A stretch of DNA of 10,564 nt from IIICB1 sp035968095 (GTDB taxonomy: Bacteria; Cyanobacteriota; Cyanobacteriia; Cyanobacteriales; SIO1D9), in assembly GCA_035968095.1 (NCBI GenBank), contig JAWQFW010000194.1:1-10564 (forward strand), read 5' to 3'. The number at the start of each line of letters is the position of its first letter. Position 1 is the first letter of the stretch. The notes beneath the pieces are model-generated. The model worked only from the letters and a program-made list of their open reading frames with translations, made no database searches and was not told where the DNA came from. Positions 1-6,859 of the stretch are shown here, in pieces. The translations under genes and the position numbers were made by a program.

Positions 1-1
1 C

Positions 2-1162
2 GAAACCGAGTTAGAAGAAGTCGAAATCATCTCACCAGTAGATTCAGACGCAGAATTTGTACAAAAAACAACCACCGAAACGGAAGAAGAAACGACATCT
101 GAAGCTGATTTTGACGATCTAGATTTCCTTTTAGATATTGTTGCGGGAGTGGTGGAAGTCGCTGATTTAGACGAGAGTGAGGAAAGTGTTGCTGAAGATG
201 ACTCAAGGGCTGAAATAGCTTTAGACACTGTTTCTCAGCTAAGTGGAGACACAGAATTAGCGAGTCAAGTAACAACTACTGAAACTACGGAAGAATTTGG
301 TGAAATCAAGGAAGGAGAGGAAATATCTATCAATGCGCTACTGAAGAAATTAAAGCAAGATCCTACGGTAGTGATGCACATAGCGCAGCAATTAGAAATA
401 GAGAATGAGTCACCAGAAGCGATTGTGGATGAGTTATTCCAAAAATTTCAGGAAGATAAAGGAAAGACTGCGGAATCACTGGAATTAATTAGCGCTCAAG
501 AAGAATCGATTCAAACGATCCTCAATGAAGGTTTAGAGTTATCTAAAGCCGGAAAATTTCTCGAAGCACTAGAGACTTTCGATCGCGCGTTAGAAGTAAA
601 TCAGAATTACCACCAAGGCTGGAATAATAAGGGTAGTGCGTTAGCAAAATTGGGACGTTGGGAAGAAGCAGTAGCTAGTTATGAAAAAGCTACACAAATC
701 AAGCCAGATTATTATGAAGCGTGGAATAATCTGGGTTTAGCGCAAAAGAATTTAGATCGTCTCGAAGCTGCACTAGCTTGTTTTGAGCAAGCGATAGAAA
801 TTCAGCCAGACTTCTACCAAAGCTGGTATAACAAGGGCAATACGTTATACAATCTGGAACGTTGGCAAGAAGCGATCGCTGCTTACCAAAAAACTACTGA
901 GATTCAACCTGACAGTTACAAATCCTGGTATAACCACGGTAACGCCTTGTTGAACTTGGGACGTATTCAAGAAGCAATCTTGATTTATAAGCGAGCAACA
1001 GAAGTCAAACCCGATTACCATAAGGCTTGGCTAGCTCGTGGTAATGCACTCAAAAGACTAGGTAGAATAGCAGAGGCGATCGCTGATTACGATAAAGCCC
1101 TGCAAATTCTCCCTAACGATCCGGAAACTTTGGCAAAGCGACGCGAGGCAATGCTAAATTGA
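2..1162 (+). CDS. TPR-repeat protein with acidic N-terminal region (5' end outside window)
   Basis: The reading frame is open from base 2 to a TGA at 1160-1162, so the gene starts left of the window; the GTG at 149 is internal and not a convincing start. The visible 386 residues fall into two parts. Roughly the first 165 are rich in Glu, Asp, Thr and Ser (low complexity, probably disordered), with a short helical patch around bases 330-470. The rest is six consecutive 34-residue TPR units with the usual W-x-x-x-G / A-x-x-x-Y / P-D signature (for example WNNKG...EEAVASYEKA...KPDY). TPR arrays form superhelices that bind peptides or partner proteins; no enzymatic domain is visible, and the partner cannot be named. 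Cyanobacteria encode many such proteins. What lies N-terminal of base 2 (kinase, protease or membrane anchor) is unknown and could change the call. Confidence is high for TPR, none for a specific role. Confidence 0.9.
   Translation, partial: ETELEEVEIISPVDSDAEFVQKTTTETEEETTSEADFDDLDFLLDIVAGVVEVADLDESEESVAEDDSRAEIALDTVSQLSGDTELASQVTTTETTEEFGEIKEGEEISINALLKKLKQDPTVVMHIAQQLEIENESPEAIVDELFQKFQEDKGKTAESLELISAQEESIQTILNEGLELSKAGKFLEALETFDRALEVNQNYHQGWNNKGSALAKLGRWEEAVASYEKATQIKPDYYEAWNNLGLAQKNLDRLEAALACFEQAIEIQPDFYQSWYNKGNTLYNLERWQEAIAAYQKTTEIQPDSYKSWYNHGNALLNLGRIQEAILIYKRATEVKPDYHKAWLARGNALKRLGRIAEAIADYDKALQILPNDPETLAKRREAMLN
509..1120 (+). repeat. Six tandem 34-codon TPR units inside the CDS
   Basis: Six units of exactly 102 bases follow each other without gaps: 509-610, 611-712, 713-814, 815-916, 917-1018 and 1019-1120. 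The five later units start with HQGW, YEAW, YQSW, YKSW and HKAW, and units 2-4 end in a PDY/PDF/PDS turn. Conservation is at protein level; the DNA has diverged, so this is an old repeat and not a recent amplification. The first unit lacks the Trp, as expected for a capping repeat. Confidence 0.9.
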
Positions 1163-1523
1163 TTTAAAGTTGAAAGTTGAAACTAAAATTTGAAAAAATG
1201 TTGCCACCGTTGTCGGTAATACCGCAATTTAGTTTCACTCTCCTACTGCTTCTCATTACCCTTTTGCTAAGGGGTAGTGAGCAGATAAAAAAGGGGACTT
1301 TTATTTTTGCTGTTTCTCTTATTTTTCAAGGAAGTAAAGAGAAAACTGACATTCTTTTCAAGCACTATTTGCAAGCAAGTTAATCTCGAAAATAATTGAG
1401 CAAAATGTCAGCAAATTTGCTTGAGAAAGATAAACTTTTTCGAGCAAAATAAATAGGTTTCCCTAAATAATCACTTTTTATCTAATAATTTAACGCAAAA
1501 TTTCACTTACCAAAACGACTCGA
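1163..1523. other. AT-rich intergenic gap with short inverted repeats
   Basis: No convincing gene. A 68-codon frame at 1177-1383 has no recognisable domain, no ribosome binding site, and a hydrophobic stretch that looks like a by-product of T-rich DNA. Visible structures are an imperfect hairpin around 1246-1286 (CTGCT...AGCAG arms), TTTCTCTT at 1313-1320 facing AAGAGAAA at 1337-1344 across a 16-base loop, and a perfect 12-base palindrome AGCAAATTTGCT at 1410-1421. The first two could help to end the TPR transcript but lack a clear U-tract. The palindrome could be a regulator site for the gene at 1524, but nothing identifies the regulator. Confidence 0.4.
1410..1421. promoter_or_regulatory. 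12-bp perfect palindrome, possible operator
   Basis: AGCAAATTTGCT reads identically on both strands and lies about 100 bases before the start at 1524. Dimeric regulators often bind such sites. No -10/-35 pair could be placed confidently beside it and the DNA is AT-rich, so chance is a real alternative. Confidence 0.2.
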
Positions 1524-2921
1524 ATGAAGGAACAAATTCAGCTAATCTATCCCACAGTAGATTTATTTATTTATGATTTTCGAGAAGGTTTGGGAGAAAA
1601 AGCAGCAAAAATAAACCAAAGTCAAAGAGAATTTTGGCAAAAAATTTATGCTAATTCTGACTATAATTTATCGTCTAAAAAACTTGATGATTCTCTTTTA
1701 GAAAAACTGATAGATACTGAAAATTATAATGCTGGTTTTGTCGAATTGCTTGGTGCGAAACAAATTGAGGAATTTGAACTACCTCTTAATGGATATTACT
1801 ATCCTTTGCAATTAGGAGATACTTATGCTTTGCAAGTAAATTGTTCGGGTTATTATACAAACGATAGTCAACAAACCCCGAATAGTTTGCCTCAAAATAT
1901 TAGCAAATTAAAGGAAATAAAAAAACAAATTATTTCCCATTTGGGGGGTGAACCAAATCAAGGAAAAATTGGACAGACTTGGATGATTTGGGGGCAACTA
2001 ATTGAAAATCTGCCTGTTTTCGAGATTGAGAAAATTGCCAAAAACTGCTATAAAGAAATAGCTCCAGAACAAGACTGGGAAAGAGATTATTACGGCAAAG
2101 GAAAATTTTTAGGTGCAACAGTATTTGAACTTTGGCGACAACCGTCAGATGTGGAAAACTTAAGTAAAGAAAATTATCATCTTTTAATTTTACTGTTTCC
2201 TCATAATTTAGCAATAAATTCGATTCGGAAGAAAATTCCGAATATTTATATCGAACTAATTCGTTTATTTTGCTATCGAAATAAAATAATCTGGACATAT
2301 TACCAAAGTAATTCGGTAAAAAGCAGATTGACAGAAAACTATTCTTGGGTACAAGATACAGTCAAAGAAGTAACAAAATTAACAAAAAATCTGAGAACAA
2401 ATAGAACACAGTGGCAAGAGTTACAGCAGTTACTCACCGATAGCTTAAGTATGCTTGCAGATTATGCCACAGACTTACGAGAATTAAACACTCAAGCGCT
2501 AAAAATAGAAGTAAGCCTAGAAAATTATCAAAAGCGCCTAAAACAGTTAGAAAATAACAACGGTGAGGTAAAATTCTTGGAAGAATTTAGTGACTTTGCT
2601 AGGGAGCGGTATTGGCGACAGATACAATCAGATTACGTGAATCTAAATCCGGGATTAACACTGCTAGAAAACTTGCTCAAAACCATAGAAGGAACGAGTA
2701 ATATATCTCAAGCAGCTAGCGATCGCTCAGTGAATCCTACAGTTGTCGCTATTGTGACTGGATTAGCGATTTCCCAAATCTCCGTAGTGGTGATAACCAA
2801 CCAAGCGCAGACAGCCTCAGAAACGTTTTTTTTGTGGACTCCTGCCTTCGGTTGGAGTGTGTTGAGCGGAGCGATCGCCGCTTTAATAGTTTTAGCAATA
2901 ATTCGTTTCTTGCGTCATTAA
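1524..2921 (+). CDS. Unrecognised protein, helical stalk plus two C-terminal membrane segments
   Basis: I do not recognise a named family. The 465-residue product begins MKEQIQLIYPTVDLF and has a soluble, aromatic-rich N-terminal half (about 1-260). A long stretch predicted by eye to be helical or coiled-coil follows (about 275-395, many Leu/Glu/Lys/Gln). Two hydrophobic segments close the protein, at about 406-425 and 444-463, with only RFLRH after the second. This layout (soluble head, long helix, two membrane helices at the extreme C-terminus) resembles CorA-type channels, but no GMN motif is seen between the membrane segments, so ion transport is speculation. The stop TAA shares one base with the next ATG (TAATG), so this gene and RNase HI are probably co-transcribed and translationally coupled. 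The start has no clear Shine-Dalgarno, which is common in cyanobacteria. The first two thirds are much more AT-rich than the genes to the right. Confidence 0.85.
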   Translation: MKEQIQLIYPTVDLFIYDFREGLGEKAAKINQSQREFWQKIYANSDYNLSSKKLDDSLLEKLIDTENYNAGFVELLGAKQIEEFELPLNGYYYPLQLGDTYALQVNCSGYYTNDSQQTPNSLPQNISKLKEIKKQIISHLGGEPNQGKIGQTWMIWGQLIENLPVFEIEKIAKNCYKEIAPEQDWERDYYGKGKFLGATVFELWRQPSDVENLSKENYHLLILLFPHNLAINSIRKKIPNIYIELIRLFCYRNKIIWTYYQSNSVKSRLTENYSWVQDTVKEVTKLTKNLRTNRTQWQELQQLLTDSLSMLADYATDLRELNTQALKIEVSLENYQKRLKQLENNNGEVKFLEEFSDFARERYWRQIQSDYVNLNPGLTLLENLLKTIEGTSNISQAASDRSVNPTVVAIVTGLAISQISVVVITNQAQTASETFFLWTPAFGWSVLSGAIAALIVLAIIRFLRH

Positions 2922-3814
2922 TGAACAACAAAATGCCATCAACTCGCATCATTAAAAGCTTTTACACCGACGGAGCCTGCATTGCTAATCCTGGTCCTGG
3001 GGGCTGGGCTGTAGCAGTTTATTTTGCTGATGGATCGGTATTTGAAATGGGCGATCGCGTCGCTCCGACAACGAATAATCGGATGGAATTACAAGCCGCG
3101 ATCGCCGCTTTGAAAATTTTCGCTAGTAGTAACCAAACTGAACCAGTTACTCTCTATACTGACAGTGAATACGTTCAAAAAGGAATAACCCAATGGATTC
3201 ATAACTGGAAAAAAAGAGGCTGGCAAAACTCTCAAAAGAAACCAGTAGAAAATCAAGACCTCTGGAAAACCCTCGATGAACTAAATTCTCCTTTGATTGA
3301 CTGGCAGCACGTTCGGGGACATAGTGGTGACGAAGGTAACGAACGTTGTGACGCGATCGCTAATGCCTTTGCTCGCGGACAAATACCCGATCTGCTACAA
3401 GAATTTTCTTGGCTCGATTCTGAGCCAGAAACTAGCTCTTTTGAGCTTCCGGTAACAGGGTTATCAGATTTAAAAGCCCCTGTGACGATAGTTTACAAAG
3501 ATAGCCAATCCAGCACTGACAATTCTGAGCAAGATATGAGCCAATCATTTTCAACGACAACGATGGAAGAAATCACAGTCCCCCGCGAAGTTAGGGTGGC
3601 TCAACTGCGAAATTTGAGAGAAACCTTAGCGATCGCTGATGAAGTAGCTACTAAAGGTTATTTAATCACCAGTTCAGAACTCGCCGATCTCATGGATGTT
3701 AATGCTAGTGCAGTTACCAGTCGCGGTGATAATTGGCCCTGGCGTAACTGGGTTGTGTCGAGAGTCCGACGCGAAGGTAATCAAATTCTTTGGCAACTAG
3801 AACGAGTTGATTAA
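2921..3814 (+). CDS. rnhA: Ribonuclease HI with C-terminal extension
   Basis: RNase HI cuts the RNA strand of RNA:DNA hybrids (R-loops, primers) in the cytoplasm using two metal ions. In the 297-residue product the catalytic set is complete: D17 in FYTDGAC, E56 in NNRMEL, D81 in LYTDSEYV, H134 in VRGHSG and D144 in ERCDAIAN, with spacing as in E. coli D10/E48/D70/H124/D134. The domain ends near residue 155, the usual full length of the enzyme. A Ser/Thr/Glu-rich linker (about 165-218) then leads to a second domain (about 219-297) with EVRVAQLRNLRETLAIADEV and SELADLMDVNASAVTSRG, which looks like a helix-turn-helix or winged-helix fold, so extra nucleic-acid or protein binding is plausible. 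The start at 2921 was chosen because it overlaps the upstream stop as TAATG; an in-frame codon at 2834 would add 29 non-homologous residues inside the previous gene. ATG 2933 is a minor alternative. Confidence 0.95.
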   Translation: MNNKMPSTRIIKSFYTDGACIANPGPGGWAVAVYFADGSVFEMGDRVAPTTNNRMELQAAIAALKIFASSNQTEPVTLYTDSEYVQKGITQWIHNWKKRGWQNSQKKPVENQDLWKTLDELNSPLIDWQHVRGHSGDEGNERCDAIANAFARGQIPDLLQEFSWLDSEPETSSFELPVTGLSDLKAPVTIVYKDSQSSTDNSEQDMSQSFSTTTMEEITVPREVRVAQLRNLRETLAIADEVATKGYLITSSELADLMDVNASAVTSRGDNWPWRNWVVSRVRREGNQILWQLERVD

Positions 3815-3977
3815 GCTCAGTTTCTCTCGAACTAACGTAATTGTGCGCTTTAGCTTGCAGCACATTTTCGCGAGTGTTTCTCCTCACTCAAAGTTACTCG
3901 GCGATCTTTCTCGTTCTCATTTCTGCCTAGAATTAAGCCCATAAATTTCTGGGAATACTTTCGATCTGAAGTGAAAA
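3815..3977. other. Convergent intergenic gap, no gene
   Basis: This is the space between the RNase HI stop and the hairpin at 3978. Only short weak inverted repeats are visible, such as TGTGC...GCACA, GAGTG...CACTC and CCCA...TGGG near 3950. None has a U-tract. I see no coding frame. Confidence 0.4.
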
Positions 3978-4000
3978 TCCCCGTTTTTAGAGGACGGGGA
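3978..4000 (-). terminator. Hairpin terminator for the minus-strand operon
   Basis: TCCCCGT (3978-3984) pairs with ACGGGGA (3994-4000) across a 9-base loop. Read on the minus strand, the stem begins 16 bases after the hydrolase stop codon and is followed by TTTTC, a short U-run, as in a rho-independent terminator. On the plus strand the downstream sequence CTGTTTAC is a weaker tail, so it may work in both directions. The GC-rich stem in AT-rich surroundings also resembles the hairpins at ends of IS200/IS605-type elements, which are common in cyanobacteria, but no transposase remnant is present. Confidence 0.6.
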
Positions 4001-4016
4001 CTGTTTACAAAACCAC

Positions 4017-5516
4017 TTATCTCGCCAAATCACCACCGACAACCTCAATGATTTTGAGTAATGGTGTGCGGTGGTAAAGGAAACCGAGGGTACTTTGTAG
4101 GTGTTCTAAATTCAAGGGCGGATCGACCAAAAGGCTATCCGCAGCCACAATTTTTTTCCAGTTAAGCGCTTGAGTTTCCGTAACTTGTTTCATTACTTGC
4201 AGAAATTCGTGAGCGATTAATCCATAACCAACGGTAGTGGGGTGAAAACCATCAATCCCAAATAATCCTCCTTCGGATCTGGCTAAAGGATTGGGACTTT
4301 GGGGATCGAGGTGAAGATAGCGAGTATCGAGTAAAACCCTACCTTCGGCGCTGACTCGATCTTGAGTAGCTGGATTAGCTTTCAACGCCGCGATCAATTC
4401 TGGGGGAAAATTGTAGGCGATCGCTCCTTGTCGTCGTCGAAACGCCAGTCTATCTAAGGCTGAACAAATATCGACCACGTACCAACCTCGTTTTTGGGCT
4501 TCGTTGGCGATCGCCCGATTATATTCATCAATCACATTATCAATCTCGCGGGCTTGTTCGCGAGTTAAATTGGGAAAGTTTCGCGGTGCTTTCGCGAAAT
4601 CCTCGTCCCAAATCCAAAAATGAGTGTAATACTCGAAATAACCATCCGCACTTAACGCCTCGTCTCCCGTTTTCCCGGGACTTACGCCGCGACTGACAGG
4701 TGGAATCGTTACATGAGGAATCGTCCCCACAAAGACATTTTTTGCCTTAATCTCGTCGATTTTCGGGGCAATTCTGGTTAGTAATTTCTGAAAATCTTCG
4801 GCTCGCCAAATATTATTTGTTCGTTCATGAGCTAATTTATTTAAATCAGCCTCAGAAGACCAATTCATTTTTAAGTTAATCACTGTACTGAGACAATTAT
4901 TCGCACCCAGCCAGAAAATTAAATTTTCAATTTCTCCTGACTCAGCTTTCAAAGCTTTTGCTGCTTCAATTTGAGATAAATTTTCATAGCGTTGTTCAAA
5001 ACGCGGATTTAACGTCCGTCTGGCGGTACGGTACATCGCAAATTCCGGAATTTGTCCGACAAAATCATCTTGAGGTTTCGGAATTACACTGCGACAAATT
5101 GCTTCAGTTAGGGTATCGCAATCACCTAATTGAAAACCCAAAACCGCTAAATTATGATGAATTGGACCTGTAGGAGAAGCTTTAGTTCCCTCACCTCGTT
5201 CCCAATAATCCTCGACGCGATCGAACAAACCTCGGAGCGTTAAAAAAGCTGGAAAAACGTCCAGCCAACTGACTTTAGAACCATATTTTTTTACCAGTAA
5301 ACGGAGAATATTTTCCATATTTACTGGTAAACCACCTTCGCCACCAAAATCAGGAACTAAGAACTTATTGTTATTACCAGATGTGGGAATTTTAGCTGGT
5401 TCTAAGCCTAAAGCTTCGGCAATTAAGGCTGGATAAGAAACTTGGGTTTTGGTAATACTACCGCTAATTACTCCTTGAGATAAGCTATCGCCGATTACGA
5501 CAAGTTTGGTGGGCAT
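4017..5516 (-). CDS. SGNH/GDSL-family hydrolase
   Basis: The family comprises serine esterases, lipases and deacetylases. The 499-residue product shows block I at the very N-terminus (VVIGDSLSQG, nucleophile S11), a block III-like WLGANN at 202-207 (oxyanion Asn) and block V IDGFHPTTVGYGLIAHEF with D422 and H425 completing the triad. It is about twice the length of a minimal SGNH enzyme: the additional residues lie between S11 and GANN and between GANN and the D-x-x-H block. No signal peptide is visible, so it is probably cytoplasmic unless membrane-associated. Substrate is unknown. A strong Shine-Dalgarno (AAGGAGGT) sits 8 bases before the ATG at 5516. The gene follows cruG on the same strand after 116 bases and is followed by a hairpin, so it may be the last gene of the cruF-cruG transcript. 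Family call is firm; a role in carotenoid or lipid modification is only inferred from position. Confidence 0.88.
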   Translation of the reverse strand: MPTKLVVIGDSLSQGVISGSITKTQVSYPALIAEALGLEPAKIPTSGNNNKFLVPDFGGEGGLPVNMENILRLLVKKYGSKVSWLDVFPAFLTLRGLFDRVEDYWERGEGTKASPTGPIHHNLAVLGFQLGDCDTLTEAICRSVIPKPQDDFVGQIPEFAMYRTARRTLNPRFEQRYENLSQIEAAKALKAESGEIENLIFWLGANNCLSTVINLKMNWSSEADLNKLAHERTNNIWRAEDFQKLLTRIAPKIDEIKAKNVFVGTIPHVTIPPVSRGVSPGKTGDEALSADGYFEYYTHFWIWDEDFAKAPRNFPNLTREQAREIDNVIDEYNRAIANEAQKRGWYVVDICSALDRLAFRRRQGAIAYNFPPELIAALKANPATQDRVSAEGRVLLDTRYLHLDPQSPNPLARSEGGLFGIDGFHPTTVGYGLIAHEFLQVMKQVTETQALNWKKIVAADSLLVDPPLNLEHLQSTLGFLYHRTPLLKIIEVVGGDLAR

Positions 5517-5524
5517 ATAATCAA

Positions 5525-5532
5525 ACCTCCTT
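5525..5532 (-). promoter_or_regulatory. Strong Shine-Dalgarno of the GDSL hydrolase
   Basis: On the minus strand AAGGAGGT lies 8 bases upstream of the ATG at 5516-5514. It is close to the full anti-SD complement and fixes the start. It is notable because most other starts in this window have weak or no SD. Confidence 0.75.
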
Positions 5533-5562
5533 GATTTTAGATAAAAATGAATTACCTACTCC

Positions 5563-5598
5563 CCAATACCTCCAATTCTTCCAATACCTCCAATTCCC
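5563..5598. repeat. Tandem nonamer repeat (4 units, 9 bp)
   Basis: Plus-strand units are CCAATACCT, CCAATTCTT, CCAATACCT and CCAATTCCC, so the array can also be read as two copies of an 18-base unit differing only at the last two bases. It lies in the gap between cruG and the hydrolase and would translate to Gly-Ile-rich nonsense on the minus strand, so it is not part of a gene. Confidence 0.75.
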
Positions 5599-5601
5599 CC
5601 T

Positions 5602-5629
5602 TCCCAGTCCCCAATCACCAGTCCCAAAC
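5602..5629. repeat. Degenerate CCCCAAT/CCCCAGT heptamer tract (STRR-like)
   Basis: Four consecutive heptads (TCCCAGT, CCCCAAT, CACCAGT, CCCAAAC) resemble the CCCCART short tandemly repeated repetitive sequences known from heterocystous and other filamentous cyanobacteria. The tract ends three bases before the cruG stop codon. Degeneration suggests an old array. It supports a cyanobacterial, probably filamentous, host. Confidence 0.65.
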
Positions 5630-5632
5630 TGT

Positions 5633-6859
5633 TCACTGATAAACCCGACCCCGCCATTGAGTCGGTTGTTTCCCGGCTGATAAGAAGATACGCCAAACTG
5701 CGAGAGGATCGGCAAAGGGAGAAAGCCAAAATAACCAAGAAGCAGTGGAAGAGTTAGGGCGATCGTAAGAAGGCGCGATCGCCAATAACAACCCAAAACG
5801 AATCATCAGCAAAAATAAGTTTAAGCCCGTCGCTAGCATTGCTGGTGGGGAATTGTAGCCAAGTGCGACAAAAATCAACAAAATCGGCGCAAGTAACACA
5901 GGTAAACCTTGAACGCTGAATAACAGCCATAAATCGCCCCAAAGCTGACTAGACGAAGCAGCATCCTTGAGATCCAGCGATCGCCCCCACTCGCGCCAAG
6001 TTTCTGCTGCTCCTTCGTACATCCGCACTTTAAGCACCTTTTTCCCGTCGAGAAAGCCCACCCGAAACCCAGCCGCAGCCGCATTTCGGGCGAGGGTGAC
6101 ATCATCGCAAAAAGAGCCTTTCGCCGTTTCATAGCCTCCCAACTGCACTAAAACTTCCCGACGACACAAAAAACACTGTCCATTCGCCATGACTCGTTCC
6201 GGACTCACCGCCTTTGCCCCGGCGGGATCGAAGCGATACAGTAAAGTCATCAACAACGCAGGTTGTAACCACCACTCGCCCGGATATTTGAGGATAAATT
6301 GAGGCGAGAGAGAAACTAAGTCATAACCGTCTGTCTCGGCGGCTTCAATTATTGAAGCAATTAAGCCCGGTTGAGGTTGTGTATCCGCATCGAGTCCCAA
6401 AATCCACTTACTCTGCGCGGAAGAGTGCAAAAAACCGTTGTGTAGCGCCCAAGGACGACCTACCCAATCGTGGGGTAATTCGGGGTCGTTAAGCAAGCGA
6501 AAACGAGGATCTTGCTTCGCGGCGGCTTGGACTAATTCGGGAGTGCGATCGCGCGAGTAACTATCGACGACAATTACTTCGCGCAATTCGTAGCTTTGGC
6601 GACTTAAACCAGTTAAACAAGGGCTAATTCGCAAAGCTTCGTTGAGCGTAGGAATGACAACGCTAACTGCTCCCAACAGTTCGGGAATCGGTGTTTTCGG
6701 TTCGAGGGGAGGACGACGCAAAGGTCCTTTGAACAAGCGAGAAAGTAAGATTAGTGCGGCGGGTAGCTGGAGCAGTAATAGCCCCAGACTCAGCAATCCT
6801 AATCTTTCTTGGTTGAGTAACTCACTCAAACCAATTATTAGGGTAGTCAACCAAATCAC
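5633..6859 (-). CDS. cruG: Carotenoid 2'-O-glycosyltransferase CruG (GT2 family)
   Basis: CruG transfers a sugar to the 2'-hydroxyl of myxol-type carotenoids, a late step in myxoxanthophyll synthesis at the membrane. The 408-residue product has an N-terminal hydrophobic segment (about 20-43). A GT2 domain follows, with VSVVIPTLNEA (65-75), VVDSYSRDRT (97-106), the metal-binding D157-A-D159, ANGQCFLCRRE (225-235), an acidic FCDDV motif (250-254) and a WREWGRSL acceptor-site motif (288-295). C-terminal membrane helices lie at about 308-330, 340-362 and 374-394. It starts with GTG at 6859-6857, overlapping the cruF TGA as GTGA, with a GGGAG Shine-Dalgarno 10 bases upstream, so translation is coupled. 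The cruF neighbour makes the assignment much firmer than GT2 homology alone. The sugar cannot be read from sequence. The gene is distinctly GC-richer than the left part of the window. Confidence 0.88.
   Translation of the reverse strand: MIWLTTLIIGLSELLNQERLGLLSLGLLLLQLPAALILLSRLFKGPLRRPPLEPKTPIPELLGAVSVVIPTLNEALRISPCLTGLSRQSYELREVIVVDSYSRDRTPELVQAAAKQDPRFRLLNDPELPHDWVGRPWALHNGFLHSSAQSKWILGLDADTQPQPGLIASIIEAAETDGYDLVSLSPQFILKYPGEWWLQPALLMTLLYRFDPAGAKAVSPERVMANGQCFLCRREVLVQLGGYETAKGSFCDDVTLARNAAAAGFRVGFLDGKKVLKVRMYEGAAETWREWGRSLDLKDAASSSQLWGDLWLLFSVQGLPVLLAPILLIFVALGYNSPPAMLATGLNLFLLMIRFGLLLAIAPSYDRPNSSTASWLFWLSPFADPLAVWRIFLSAGKQPTQWRGRVYQ

Noticed and set aside
27..275. Minus-strand frame opposite the TPR gene
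   Set aside because: It is antisense to a well-supported coding frame and has no domain.
1177..1383. 68-codon frame with a hydrophobic stretch after the TPR gene
   Set aside because: No ribosome binding site, no recognisable domain, composition typical of translated T-rich spacer.
2834..2920. 29-residue N-terminal extension of RNase HI
   Set aside because: It overlaps the end of the upstream gene, is rich in Ser/Arg without homology, and the TAATG start at 2921 fits the known domain boundary.
5561..5630. CRISPR-like array
   Set aside because: Units are 7-9 bases with no spacers; these are simple tandem repeats.
5521..5796. Gly/Ile-rich minus-strand frames near the cruG 3' end
   Set aside because: They are created by the tandem repeats (GIGGIG...) and overlap cruG in another frame.
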